A stretch of 32,029 nucleotides of DNA from Ch67 sp964491665 (GCA_964491665.1 CAZBII010000038.1:1-32029), one strand, 5' to 3'; shown: positions 9,333 to 17,009, counted from the stretch's first letter. Translations and numbers: made by a program. The notes: generated by a model from the sequence alone, not told the origin.

Positions 9333-10268
9333 ATGGGTGGCGTGCTGGCGGTTGTGCAAGCCAATCTACCCGCATTGCTGATGGCCATGGGCGCGGCGTT
9401 CGGTGCATTTTCGCTGGCGCTGCTCTTCATGCGCACCCGTCCCAGGGAAAATGAGGAGTGGCGCGATCCGCCGCCGCTCATCTATAAACTGTTCAAGCCG
9501 ATTGTGCGTCTTTTTGCCAGCGAAGTGCGTCGGGCTTTGTCAGACCAGTCCTATCAGCGCATCCAGTCCCGCCTCAGTGCTGGCGGCGTGAACTACGCCA
9601 TCATGGCGGAAGAATTCCAGACACTGAAATTTGTCTGCATGTTGTTTGCGGGCCTGATGTCTTTCCTGCTTTATCACTCCGGCAACCAGTTTGGCCCTGA
9701 AATTCGCGCGTTTCTGGTGTTGTTGCCGCCCCTCGGTTTTCTCTATCCCGATATCTGGCTGCGCGACCGGATTGCCTATCGCCGGCGTCGGGTGGCAAAG
9801 GAGTTTCCGTTCCTGCTGGATCTGCTGGTGCTGTCGATGAAGGCCGGTCTGAACTATTCCACGTCGCTGGGACAGGCCATTGCCAGTTTGCCGGATGGTC
9901 CGGTGAAAGACGAATTCGGCAAGCTGCTGCGGGAAATCCGCGCGGGCAAGATCCGGCGTGATGCGCTGCTGGATCTGGCGGCGCGTATGGATATCAACTC
10001 GGTGCACAACTTCGTGGCTGCAATCAATCAGGCCGAGGAAACCGGCGGCGAGATCGTGGATGTACTGACCGTGCAGGCCGAGCAGCGGCGCGCCGAGCGT
10101 TTCAATGAAGCAGAAGCGATGGCCAACAAGGCGCCGGTGAAAATGTTGCTGCCCATGATGCTTTTCCTCTTCCCCATCGTGTTCATGCTCGTCGGCTTCA
10201 TCATGGTGGTGAAACTGGCGGAAGGTAACATGCTGCCCGAGTTCCTTCTCAGGCTGCTGGTATCCTGA
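9333..10268 (+). CDS. tadC: Tad inner-membrane platform protein TadC
   Basis: This 311-residue platform protein has an N-terminal helix (about 10-32), two central hydrophobic segments (about 100-150), a T2SSF domain with FPFLLDLLVLSMKAGLNYS and INQAEETGGEIVDVLTVQAE, and a terminal helix pair ending with LPMMLFLFPIVFMLVGFIM. It partners with TadB. The stop codon overlaps the ATG of the DUF192 gene (TGATG at 10266-10270), so that gene is part of the same unit. Confidence 0.92.
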   Translation: MGGVLAVVQANLPALLMAMGAAFGAFSLALLFMRTRPRENEEWRDPPPLIYKLFKPIVRLFASEVRRALSDQSYQRIQSRLSAGGVNYAIMAEEFQTLKFVCMLFAGLMSFLLYHSGNQFGPEIRAFLVLLPPLGFLYPDIWLRDRIAYRRRRVAKEFPFLLDLLVLSMKAGLNYSTSLGQAIASLPDGPVKDEFGKLLREIRAGKIRRDALLDLAARMDINSVHNFVAAINQAEETGGEIVDVLTVQAEQRRAERFNEAEAMANKAPVKMLLPMMLFLFPIVFMLVGFIMVVKLAEGNMLPEFLLRLLVS

Positions 10269-10636
10269 TGTCTGCTGACGGACTGGTGAATCTTAAAATC
10301 CGGCGCGGCCAGGCTTCGCTCCACAATACCCGTCTCAAGGTGCAGGTGGCCGATGGCTTTTTCGGACGCCTGGTGGGACTGCTGTCCCGCAAGTCGCTGC
10401 CCGATACCGAAGGCCTGCTTCTGGTTCCCTGTGCCAGCATCCATACATTTGGCATGCGCTTCGCGATTGACGTTATTTTTCTTGATCGGGAAAACAAGGT
10501 CCTGGGCCATGCCGACGACGTGATTCCAAACCGTATTAGGAGCGCGCCGCGCGGCACCCACAAGGTTTTGGAGCTTGCACAAGGTAACCGGATACGAACA
10601 GGAATTAACTTGGACGACTATTTGATTTTTGATTAA
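10268..10636 (+). CDS. DUF192 family protein
   Basis: This 122-residue protein has the DUF192 core: GLLSRKSLPDTEGLLLVPC, then IHTFGMRFAIDVIFLD and VLGHADDVIPNRI, with Cys57 and the HTFGM block of this subgroup. No signal peptide or membrane segment is visible, so it should be cytoplasmic. The biochemical role of DUF192 is not established. It is translationally coupled to tadC, which implies a link with pilus assembly here. After it comes an 87-base gap with a possible promoter, so it may close the first transcription block. Confidence 0.85.
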   Translation: MSADGLVNLKIRRGQASLHNTRLKVQVADGFFGRLVGLLSRKSLPDTEGLLLVPCASIHTFGMRFAIDVIFLDRENKVLGHADDVIPNRIRSAPRGTHKVLELAQGNRIRTGINLDDYLIFD

Positions 10637-10659
10637 ATGACCTGATAACGGGCTATAGA
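10629..10659 (+). promoter_or_regulatory. Weak candidate promoter before the membrane FHA gene
   Basis: TTGATT (10629-10634) and TATAGA (10654-10659) are separated by 19 bases, slightly long for sigma70. They fall at the end of the DUF192 gene and in the only sizeable gap (10637-10723) of this half of the locus. If active, they would start a sub-operon of FHA protein, TadD, phosphatase and TadE. Confidence 0.3.
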
Positions 10660-10723
10660 AAAAACAACAATACCGACAAGAATAGCAGGCAAGTCCGGAC
10701 CAGTGCGGACATAGGAAAATCCG

Positions 10724-12394
10724 ATGAAAGATGGCGCAGAAGATTTTATTGTTGAATCCACTCCCGTGCTGGATCTGAAGAAGCACGGACTCGTGTCTGG
10801 CGCAGCGGTGGCGCCGGTAAACGAGGAGAACTGGGATTCCGATCGTACCGAAGTCTACGCCGATGTCGATGGTGAAAATGCCATTGCCTCGCTGATTGGC
10901 GAGCAGGGTGAGTCCTATCCGATTACCACGTTCCCATTCGTGATGGGGCGCGGTTCCGAGTGTGATCTGGTGATGCAGGGCAAGGGTGTCTCGCGTCGTC
11001 ATGCGGAAATCATTTTCCAGTCAGGCCGTTTTGTCGTGAACGATCTGGAAAGCCTGAATGGTCTCAAGGTGAACGGCTACAAGGTCGCCCGCGTCATTCT
11101 GGAAGAAAACGATGTCATCAAGCTGGGCGATGTGTCGCTGACATTCCGCTCTGGCGGTGGTGCTGCAGGCGCTCCTGCTGACACCAGCGATAAAAGCAAG
11201 CCCAAGAAAGGATTGTTCGGCAAGAAAGCAGCGGCAAGCGCCGAAGTGGCGGACACTACTTTTGGACCCAGTCCCGGCAGGAAAGCGCTTACCAGCATCA
11301 TGATGGTGGCAACACTGGGATTGGTTGCGTTCGCAGGATATCAGTATTTCCTCCAGCGCGGCGCCGCCGGCCGGATTGTGGAAGGTCCGGGTGTGGCGGC
11401 AACCGGTGCGCCAGCAGCGTCCGCACCGACACCTGCGCCAGCGCCTGCATCGCCTGAACCTGCAACACCTGCTTCTGCTGCGCCTGCTCCCGCTGTTGCC
11501 CAGGCCGTTGATGACGGCGTGGCACCGCCACCCTCAATTGCACCTCCGCCCAGCATTGCGGCACCAGCCCAGTCTGCCGCACCGGAAATGGATGTATCGG
11601 TATCACTGGACGAGCCTGCTGTGGCCGCTGTTGAGGAAACTCCGGCACCCAAAGCCGTCGCAGTTGCGCCAAAGCCCGTTGCAGCCAAGACACAACCCGC
11701 GCCGAAGCCGGCGGCAGCCAAGCCCGCAGTGGCGAAGCCTGTCGTTGCCAAAACAGAAGTTCCCAAGGTTGCGCCGCAGGGTGACGTAACCCGCAAGGCT
11801 CAGGAAGCGCTCTCCACCGCGGATTCCCTCTACTTCCAGGGGCAGGCCGAGGCGGCCATGAATACCCTTAAGCCGCTTATGGATGACACCCGCATCAGTG
11901 AGCCTGTCCGCAAGGAAATCCGCAATACCTTCAGCAATTACTCGGCGTTGTACAACCAGTACAACAGTGGCCAGGCTGCCTTCAGTCGCGGCGACAAGGA
12001 AGGGGCATTCCAGCAGTGGACCTCTTTCATGAACAAGGAATCCTCACTGTTTGCCGGCAAGAAGAGCTCCTACACCCGCTCGATTTCAACCCGGGTAGTC
12101 GACGAGTACGTGTCGCTGGGCAATGACGCTTCCCGCAAGGGCGATCATCATGCGGCGTACCGCAACTGGCAGAAGGCGCTGGAGCTGGGCGACAGCGTGG
12201 CTGCAAAGGTGGCTATCGACAACGCCAACAACAAGGCCATGCAGCTCTATCGGCAGGCGTTGCGGCTGGAATATGTCAACACCAGCAAGGCCAGAAGCCT
12301 GTGGCAGGAAGTGACCGAGCTGCTGCCGCCGGGCACCGAATACAACACCAAGGCCAGCGCCAAACTGGCATGGTATGAGAAGTGGGGCGCATGA
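10724..12394 (+). CDS. Membrane-anchored FHA protein with Pro/Ala-rich linker and TPR-like periplasmic domain
   Basis: This 556-residue protein has four parts. Residues about 50-140 are an FHA domain with an intact phosphothreonine-binding set: MGRGSECDL (74-82), VSRRHAEI (89-96) and DLESLNGLKVNG (107-118). A transmembrane helix follows (about 189-211), then a long Ala/Pro/Lys linker (about 220-350) with a PPPSIAPPPSIA repeat. The C-terminal helical region (about 355-556) looks TPR-like. The FHA domain should face the cytoplasm and the helical domain the periplasm. Thr42, in the acidic stretch SDRTEVYAD before the FHA domain, resembles a kinase target. AGGA (10713-10716) lies seven bases before the ATG. 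The stop overlaps the tadD ATG (ATGA). It probably links phosphorylation state to the pilus machine, by inference. Confidence 0.85.
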   Translation: MKDGAEDFIVESTPVLDLKKHGLVSGAAVAPVNEENWDSDRTEVYADVDGENAIASLIGEQGESYPITTFPFVMGRGSECDLVMQGKGVSRRHAEIIFQSGRFVVNDLESLNGLKVNGYKVARVILEENDVIKLGDVSLTFRSGGGAAGAPADTSDKSKPKKGLFGKKAAASAEVADTTFGPSPGRKALTSIMMVATLGLVAFAGYQYFLQRGAAGRIVEGPGVAATGAPAASAPTPAPAPASPEPATPASAAPAPAVAQAVDDGVAPPPSIAPPPSIAAPAQSAAPEMDVSVSLDEPAVAAVEETPAPKAVAVAPKPVAAKTQPAPKPAAAKPAVAKPVVAKTEVPKVAPQGDVTRKAQEALSTADSLYFQGQAEAAMNTLKPLMDDTRISEPVRKEIRNTFSNYSALYNQYNSGQAAFSRGDKEGAFQQWTSFMNKESSLFAGKKSSYTRSISTRVVDEYVSLGNDASRKGDHHAAYRNWQKALELGDSVAAKVAIDNANNKAMQLYRQALRLEYVNTSKARSLWQEVTELLPPGTEYNTKASAKLAWYEKWGA

Positions 12395-12921
12395 TGCTGC
12401 GGCTGGGTCTTTTGTTGCTGATCCTGCTGTCCGCCGGATGTTCGTCTTTCGGCTACAACAGCCTGGAAGATGAGCTTGCAGAAGAGAAGGAAGCGCGTCA
12501 GAAACTGGCACTGCTCAAGCAGCATTACGAGGCCGGCGAGCGGTTTTACCAGGAAGGCAAGCTGGAGCAGGCCGAGGTGGAGTTCAAGTCCATGCTGGAA
12601 GTGAAGCCGGAGGAAGAGAACGCGCTTTACCGGCTGGGCACGCTGTCGTTCAAGCAGGCCAAATATGACGCCTCTGCCGAATATTTCGAGCGGGCCATCA
12701 AGGCCAATCCTCGCAATAGCAAGGCGCATTACAATCTTGCTTCCATCCGCTTGATGCAGGCAGAAAATCACTACAAGTATTACGCTGCCCTGGCAGGCAA
12801 GGGACAGGATCTGTCGAATGTGACCGAGCTGCTCGGTGACATCGACAAGTTCAACAGCAATGGCAAGCCTGATGGAAAATCCGCTTCGCTGGACAAGATT
12901 GCGGGAGCGTTGAAAAAATAG
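12391..12921 (+). CDS. tadD: TadD-like TPR lipoprotein
   Basis: This 176-residue protein starts with a lipoprotein signal, MMLRLGLLLLILLSAGC, with the lipobox LSAGC placing the acylated Cys at residue 17. Two or three TPR units follow (about residues 40-125: AGERFYQEGKLEQAEVEFKS; ALYRLGTLSFKQAKYDASAE; SKAHYNLASIRLMQAENHYK). TadD proteins of Tad loci are TPR lipoproteins thought to help secretin assembly or stability. The start ATG overlaps the stop of the FHA gene (ATGA). An upstream GTG at 12382 is possible but would add only three residues. The phosphatase gene begins two bases after the stop. Confidence 0.82.
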   Translation: MMLRLGLLLLILLSAGCSSFGYNSLEDELAEEKEARQKLALLKQHYEAGERFYQEGKLEQAEVEFKSMLEVKPEEENALYRLGTLSFKQAKYDASAEYFERAIKANPRNSKAHYNLASIRLMQAENHYKYYAALAGKGQDLSNVTELLGDIDKFNSNGKPDGKSASLDKIAGALKK

Positions 12922-12923
12922 AC

Positions 12924-13595
12924 ATGCAGACAGTCACCTTCAGTCAGAAAGGCACGAAGTCGGACGCCAATGAAGATGCGTGCCTGTCGCTTCCCGGTCG
13001 TGGACTTCTTGTTGTGGCTGACGGCGTGGGCGGCGGGCCGTCCGGTGATTTTGCATCGCGCGCGGTTGTGAATACGCTGTACGAGCAGTTCCGTGATCGC
13101 GAGGTTTCGCAGGAAGCGGTTGTGGACTCGATCCTCAAGGCCAACGAATTCATTTACCAGTCAGCCCAGACCATGGATCGCAAGGGCATGGCGTCGACTG
13201 TGGTGGTTGGCTGGCGATCAGGTTCACGTGTCAGCTGTTTCAACGTGGGCGACAGTCGCATCTATCGCGTGCGGGACAACAGCATTGAGCAGCTGACAAG
13301 GGATCACACGAAGCAGATCCAGAAAGCGCCCAATGTGATGAAGCAGGTGGTTACCAACGCGGTCGGCATCAAGCCCGCATTGCAGGTGGAAATCTCGCAT
13401 CACGAGTGCATGCCGGGTGACCTTCTGTTGCTGATGACCGATGGCATTTCCGATTTGCTCGACCAGGATACGATTCGCGAGATTGCCTCATCTCCCCAGC
13501 ACTCTCTCGCTGAAAAAGCGCGCGCACTGGTAGCCGAAAGCGAGCGCCGGGGAGGGCAGGACGACAAGTCCGTCATTCTGGCGTTGATGGCCTGA
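12924..13595 (+). CDS. PP2C-family (PPM) serine/threonine phosphatase
   Basis: This 223-residue protein is a compact bacterial PP2C. Metal-binding motifs are all present: NEDA with Asp18, VADGVGGG with Asp33, GDSRIYR (109-115), LMTDGISD with Asp173 and GGQDDKS with Asp213/Asp214. It has no membrane segment, so it should remove phosphate from Ser/Thr in cytoplasmic proteins. It sits between tadD and tadE and starts two bases after tadD. With two FHA proteins in the same locus, the pilus motor or the membrane FHA protein are the likely substrates. No Ser/Thr kinase is encoded in the window. Sequence length and motif order match PrpC/Stp-type enzymes. Confidence 0.92.
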   Translation: MQTVTFSQKGTKSDANEDACLSLPGRGLLVVADGVGGGPSGDFASRAVVNTLYEQFRDREVSQEAVVDSILKANEFIYQSAQTMDRKGMASTVVVGWRSGSRVSCFNVGDSRIYRVRDNSIEQLTRDHTKQIQKAPNVMKQVVTNAVGIKPALQVEISHHECMPGDLLLLMTDGISDLLDQDTIREIASSPQHSLAEKARALVAESERRGGQDDKSVILALMA

Positions 13596-13610
13596 CAACA
13601 GGTTCACTAT

Positions 13611-14225
13611 ATGACACCCATAAGAACGAGAAAGTCACAAGCCGGCGTTTCCATGATGGAAACCGTCATCATCTTCCCGATCCTGCTGATGATTGGATTG
13701 GGTATCGTGCATCTTGGGTTGGTGTATCAGGCCAAGGCCAATCTGGAATATGCGGCGTTGATGGCGGCCCGGGTTGGGTCGGTGACGAGTATCAATGAAA
13801 CGGCAATGCTCAGCGAGCTGGCCCGTCGCATGACGCCGTCGCAGATCGGGCCCAACGTCCCCACGGTTGGCGATTTTTCCATTCAGGTTTTGAACCCAAC
13901 AGTGCCCATGTTCCAGGATTGCGGCATCCGGCCCGCGAATACGTCTGGCTGTGTCGTGCCTGCGATCTGCGAGATACCCAACTTTGGCCTGCAGTATCGC
14001 CCGGTGACGGACGATTGTGATGGCACCAGCATTCAGGATGCGAATCTCTTGCGCATCCGGGTGACGTATCGTTTCAACAGTTACGTCCCATTCATGAACG
14101 TGCCGCTGTTTGCATCGGAATACGACAACGTTGGTGGAGCTGCTCCGGGAGTGAATGTGTCGGCAATCGCGACTGTTCGCATGCAGACGCCGGCACGTTA
14201 CACTTCGATTTTCACACCGCCGTAA
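13611..14225 (+). CDS. tadE: TadE-like minor pilin/pseudopilin
   Basis: This 204-residue protein has a prepilin-like N-terminus, AG12|VSMMETVI with Glu at +5 after the Gly, then a hydrophobic helix (about 18-38) and the AKANLEYAALMAARVGSV stretch usual for TadE. Its periplasmic part contains four Cys (in CGIRP, GCVVP, ICEIP and DCDG) that could form disulfides. It is the last gene of the pilus locus, 15 bases after the phosphatase. It ends six bases from the convergent dehydrogenase gene, and no hairpin terminator is visible between them. The family is clear; which TadE/TadF paralogue it corresponds to is not. Confidence 0.85.
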   Translation: MTPIRTRKSQAGVSMMETVIIFPILLMIGLGIVHLGLVYQAKANLEYAALMAARVGSVTSINETAMLSELARRMTPSQIGPNVPTVGDFSIQVLNPTVPMFQDCGIRPANTSGCVVPAICEIPNFGLQYRPVTDDCDGTSIQDANLLRIRVTYRFNSYVPFMNVPLFASEYDNVGGAAPGVNVSAIATVRMQTPARYTSIFTPP

Positions 14226-14231
14226 CCTTTC

Positions 14232-15110
14232 TCAGCGGGCGGGTTTCTTTTCAAGACGCTTGAGCAGGCTGGAGGTGTCCCAGCGTCCGCCACCCATGGC
14301 CTGCACTTCGGAGTAAAACTGATCCACCAGCGCAGCCACTGGCAGGTGCGAGCCATTCAGACGCGCTTCCTCCATACAGATCGCCAGATCCTTGCGCATC
14401 CAGTCCACCGCGAATCCGTGTTCAAACTGTCCTTCAATCATCGTCTTGTGGCGATTCACCATCTGCCAGGACTGCGCGGCGCCTTTGGAAATGACATCAA
14501 ACACGGCTTCTGCATCCAGGCCAGCGTTCAGTGCGAACTGCACGCCTTCCGCGAGTCCCTGAATCAGTCCGGCGATGCAGATCTGATTCACCATCTTGGT
14601 GAGCTGACCGCTGCCGACGGGCCCCAGCAGCATGGCCTGGCGGGCGTAAACCGAAATAACCGGTAGTACTTTTTCAAACACCGCTGGATCACCGCCGCAC
14701 ATGATGGACAGCTGGCCGCTGATGGCGCCTTGCTGTCCACCCGATACCGGCGCATCGATGAAACCCAATGCTTTTTCCGCCAGCCTCTGATTCAGTTCGC
14801 GCGCAATTTTGGCGGACGCGGTGGTGTGATCAATCAAGATTCCACCCGCTGGCAAAGTCGCAATAACACCTTCCGGTCCCAGAATCACCTCGCGCAGATC
14901 GTCGTCGTTGCCGACGCAGGTGATGACAAGCTCCGCATCGCGCGCCGCAGCAGCAGGCGAGCTGGCAACGAGCGCAGACTCATGCTGGACAGCCCATTTG
15001 TCTGCCTTTTCGCGGCTGCGATTAAAGACAGTCACGGAGTGTCCGGCGTTTTTCAGGTGGCCGGCCATGGGAAAACCCATGACACCCAATCCGATGAATG
15101 CAATTTTCAT
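14232..15110 (-). CDS. NAD(P)-dependent beta-hydroxyacid dehydrogenase (3-hydroxyisobutyrate dehydrogenase family)
   Basis: This 292-residue protein begins MKIAFIGLGVMGFPMAGHL, a Rossmann nucleotide-binding motif. It contains the family signature DAPVSGGQQGAISGQLSIM and the catalytic-Lys region GSGQLTKMVNQ. Members oxidise or reduce small beta-hydroxyacids (3-hydroxyisobutyrate, tartronate semialdehyde, glyoxylate); the substrate cannot be told from sequence. I chose the ATG at 15110 because GAGG lies nine bases upstream and the protein then starts directly at the first strand; the frame extends eight codons further upstream. It lies downstream of gltA on the same strand but behind a strong terminator, so it probably has its own promoter between 15111 and 15160 or inside the end of gltA. 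Confidence 0.88.
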   Translation of the reverse strand: MKIAFIGLGVMGFPMAGHLKNAGHSVTVFNRSREKADKWAVQHESALVASSPAAAARDAELVITCVGNDDDLREVILGPEGVIATLPAGGILIDHTTASAKIARELNQRLAEKALGFIDAPVSGGQQGAISGQLSIMCGGDPAVFEKVLPVISVYARQAMLLGPVGSGQLTKMVNQICIAGLIQGLAEGVQFALNAGLDAEAVFDVISKGAAQSWQMVNRHKTMIEGQFEHGFAVDWMRKDLAICMEEARLNGSHLPVAALVDQFYSEVQAMGGGRWDTSSLLKRLEKKPAR

Positions 15111-15161
15111 GTTGATTGCCTCGCAGGACTCCAACGTTGGATTTTCTCGTGCGTCAGAAAT

Positions 15162-15189
15162 GAAAAAGGCTGCCGGAGCAGCCTTTTTC
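15162..15189 (-). terminator. gltA terminator (bidirectional form)
   Basis: The + strand reads GAAAAAGGCTGC (15162-15173), CGGA loop, GCAGCCTTTTTC (15178-15189): a perfect 12-bp inverted repeat. Because the stem is flanked by A on one side and T on the other, it can terminate in both directions. Its natural job is ending gltA, whose stop is at 15195. Confidence 0.85.
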
Positions 15190-15194
15190 TTCGA

Positions 15195-16475
15195 TCAGCG
15201 CTTGCTGATGGGAACATAGTCCCGCTTGGGCGAGCCGGTGTACAGCTGGCGCGGACGACCGATGCGGTAGGAGCCGCTGATCATCTCGTTCCAGTGCGCA
15301 ACCCAGCCAACAGTCCGTGCCAGTGCGAAAATCACAGTGAACATGCTGGTCGGAATGCCGATCGCTTTCAGGATGATGCCGGAGTAGAAGTCCACGTTCG
15401 GATACAGCTTCTTCTCGATAAAGTAGCTGTCGGAGCGGGCGATTTCTTCCAGCTTCATGGCCAGTTCCAGCTGCGGGTCGTTGATGCCGAGTGCACCCAG
15501 CACTTCGTCGCAGGTTTCCTTCATCACTTTTGCGCGCGGATCGAAGTTCTTGTACACGCGGTGGCCGAAGCCCATCAGTTTGAAAGAATCGTTCTTGTCC
15601 TTGGCGCGGGCAATGAACTTCTCGACGTTGGATACATCGCCGATCTGGTCGAGCATGTTCAGTACGGCTTCGTTCGCGCCGCCGTGTGCAGGTCCCCACA
15701 GCGCGGCAATGCCGGCTGCGATGCAGGCGAACGGGTTGGCACCGGAAGAACCGGCCAGACGCACAGTGGACGTAGAAGCATTCTGCTCATGATCTGCATG
15801 CAGGATGAAGATCTTGTCCATGGCTTTGGCCAGTACCGGATTCACTTCGTAATCCGAGCAGGGCACCGCAAACATCATGTGCAGGAAGTTTTCTGCGTAG
15901 TTCAGATCGTTGCGGGGATACATGAAGGGCTGGCCGAGGGAGTACTTGTAGCACATGGCCGCCAGGGTCGGAATTTTTGCAATCAGGCGGAACGCGGCAA
16001 CTTCACGATGACGCTCGTTGGAGATTTCCAGCGAGTCGTGATAGAACGCGGAAAGTGCACCCACCACGCCACACATGATAGCCATCGGGTGTGCATCGCG
16101 ACGGAAGCCCTGGAAGAAGCTGCGGAGCTGTTCGTGAACCATCGTGTGATTGCGAATGGTGCTTTCGAACTTGGTTTTCTGTTCCTTGTTGGGCAGTTCC
16201 CCGTACAGCAGCAGGTAGCAGGTTTCCAGATAATCGGAACGCTCCGCCAGCTGCTCGATGGGATAGCCGCGGTGCAGGAGAACACCCTGATCGCCATCAA
16301 TATAGGTAATCTTGGATTCGCATGAAGCGGTAGAAACAAACCCCGGATCGTAGGTGAACACGCCGTTGGCGGTCAGTTTGCTGACGTCGATGACGTCGGG
16401 GCCGATGGTTCCGGAGAAGATGGGCAGATCCAGCGTTTTTTGACCTAGGGTTAACTGAGCAGATTTCTCAGTCAT
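15195..16475 (-). CDS. gltA: Citrate synthase
   Basis: This 426-residue protein condenses acetyl-CoA and oxaloacetate to citrate, the entry step of the TCA cycle. The sequence has the citrate synthase blocks FILHADHEQNASTSTVRLAG (substrate His), GPAHGGANEAVLNML, MGFGHRVYKNFDPRA (active-site His) and YPNVDFYSGI (catalytic Asp). The N-terminal domain and length match the hexameric type II enzymes of Gammaproteobacteria, which are usually inhibited by NADH. I chose the start at 16475 because AGGAGA lies seven bases upstream; the frame extends a further 20 codons that do not look like citrate synthase. It is divergent from sdhCDAB with a shared 534-base control region, an arrangement known in E. 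coli and pseudomonads. Confidence 0.97.
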   Translation of the reverse strand: MTEKSAQLTLGQKTLDLPIFSGTIGPDVIDVSKLTANGVFTYDPGFVSTASCESKITYIDGDQGVLLHRGYPIEQLAERSDYLETCYLLLYGELPNKEQKTKFESTIRNHTMVHEQLRSFFQGFRRDAHPMAIMCGVVGALSAFYHDSLEISNERHREVAAFRLIAKIPTLAAMCYKYSLGQPFMYPRNDLNYAENFLHMMFAVPCSDYEVNPVLAKAMDKIFILHADHEQNASTSTVRLAGSSGANPFACIAAGIAALWGPAHGGANEAVLNMLDQIGDVSNVEKFIARAKDKNDSFKLMGFGHRVYKNFDPRAKVMKETCDEVLGALGINDPQLELAMKLEEIARSDSYFIEKKLYPNVDFYSGIILKAIGIPTSMFTVIFALARTVGWVAHWNEMISGSYRIGRPRQLYTGSPKRDYVPISKR

Positions 16476-16646
16476 AATACTCTCCTGTGCTCGTGGGTAG
16501 ACATTCAAAGCAATTTTTGCGCCTTGATCCCGCAAATCATGCGGGTGTGACGAGTTGTGGGATTGTCTGCCCGATCATTGAAAATGAGCCTAAATAGTCA
16601 GGCTTGGCACCGTGTGCGTGGGCCGGCTGTTCATCTGTTTCAGATG

Positions 16647-16679
16647 CTTTGGCTCAAGTGCTTGTTGTTCAAGCCAAAG
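16647..16679 (-). other. Hairpin in the predicted gltA leader
   Basis: CTTTGGCT (16647-16654) and AGCCAAAG (16672-16679) form an 8-bp inverted repeat with a 17-base loop. The loop itself contains CAAG-TG-CTTG. Next to it CATCTG-TTT-CAGATG (16632-16646) forms a second small hairpin. Both would be in the gltA 5' leader if transcription starts at the candidate sites near 16682 or 16774. There is no T-run on the gltA side to suggest termination. Confidence 0.45.
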
Positions 16680-16688
16680 TGGGGGCCA

Positions 16689-16717
16689 AAACTAATCACT
16701 CGCTGAATGTTTGTCAA
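16689..16717 (-). promoter_or_regulatory. Candidate gltA promoter, perfect -35
   Basis: On the - strand, TTGACA (16717-16712) is followed after 17 bases by TAGTTT (16694-16689). The -35 is perfect and the -10 poor, as often seen in activator-dependent promoters. The leader would be about 205 bases. Confidence 0.4.
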
Positions 16718-16780
16718 ATTATTTCAGGGAGGAGAACCCAAATACCGCCCGTCCGGACCGCATTCCACCGCTAGATTTCC

Positions 16781-16786
16781 ATTATA
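16781..16786 (-). promoter_or_regulatory. Candidate distal gltA promoter, perfect -10
   Basis: ATTATA on the + strand reads TATAAT on the - strand. No good -35 lies at 16-18 bases; instead a perfect palindrome ATGACGTCAT (16797-16806) occupies the spacer and -35 region. A start here would give a gltA leader of about 300 bases. Confidence 0.3.
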
Positions 16787-16796
16787 GTGCACGCGA

Positions 16797-16806
16797 ATGA
16801 CGTCAT
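16797..16806. promoter_or_regulatory. Perfect palindrome, candidate operator between gltA and sdh
   Basis: ATGACGTCAT is a perfect 10-bp palindrome, located between the divergent candidate promoters. The regulator is not identifiable from sequence. Confidence 0.35.
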
Positions 16807-16818
16807 GCCCGAAAACGG

Positions 16819-16855
16819 TCATAACTGCTTGTAAATCAATATTTACGCGTTATGA
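16819..16855. promoter_or_regulatory. Nested dyad upstream of the sdh promoter, candidate operator
   Basis: An inner perfect repeat GTAAAT-CAAT-ATTTAC (16831-16846) is flanked by an outer pair TCATAAC (16819-16825) and GTTATGA (16849-16855). The element ends six bases before the sdh -35, a normal place for an activator. It does not match an FNR or CRP consensus well. Confidence 0.45.
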
Positions 16856-16857
16856 GT

Positions 16858-16889
16858 CATTTGTATTTCAAATGTGATGGGACTATACT
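16858..16889 (+). promoter_or_regulatory. sdhCDAB sigma70 promoter with dyad over the -35
   Basis: TTGTAT (16861-16866) and TATACT (16884-16889) are separated by 17 bases, a good sigma70 promoter with a start near 16896. A perfect inverted repeat CATTTG-TATTT-CAAATG (16858-16874) covers the -35, where a bound protein would repress. The leader to sdhC is about 115 bases. Confidence 0.7.
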
Positions 16890-16904
16890 TCCGCCCCGAA
16901 TGAG

Positions 16905-16948
16905 AGGAGGGGATGATATTTAGGCAACCGCGAATGCCTGCCTAATAT
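16905..16948 (+). promoter_or_regulatory. sdh leader: strong SD, short reading frame and overlapping hairpin
   Basis: AGGAGG (16905-16910) precedes an ATG at 16913 that opens a ten-codon frame (MIFRQPRMPA, stop at 16943-16945). The same bases form a hairpin: 16916-16926 with 16939-16948, a 10-bp stem with one bulged T. The SD to ATG spacing of two bases is short, so translation is uncertain. A translation-dependent switch or RNA stability element is possible. Confidence 0.35.
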
Positions 16949-17009
16949 AATAGTCACCTATTCACTTGTATCAGCTTCCTTCAACGCTCCGTCCGGGGCC
17001 TCTGTTACA

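Noticed and set aside
14730..16325. 531-codon + strand frame opposite the dehydrogenase and gltA
   Set aside because: It runs through the gltA terminator and opposite two recognised enzymes; no protein-like features.
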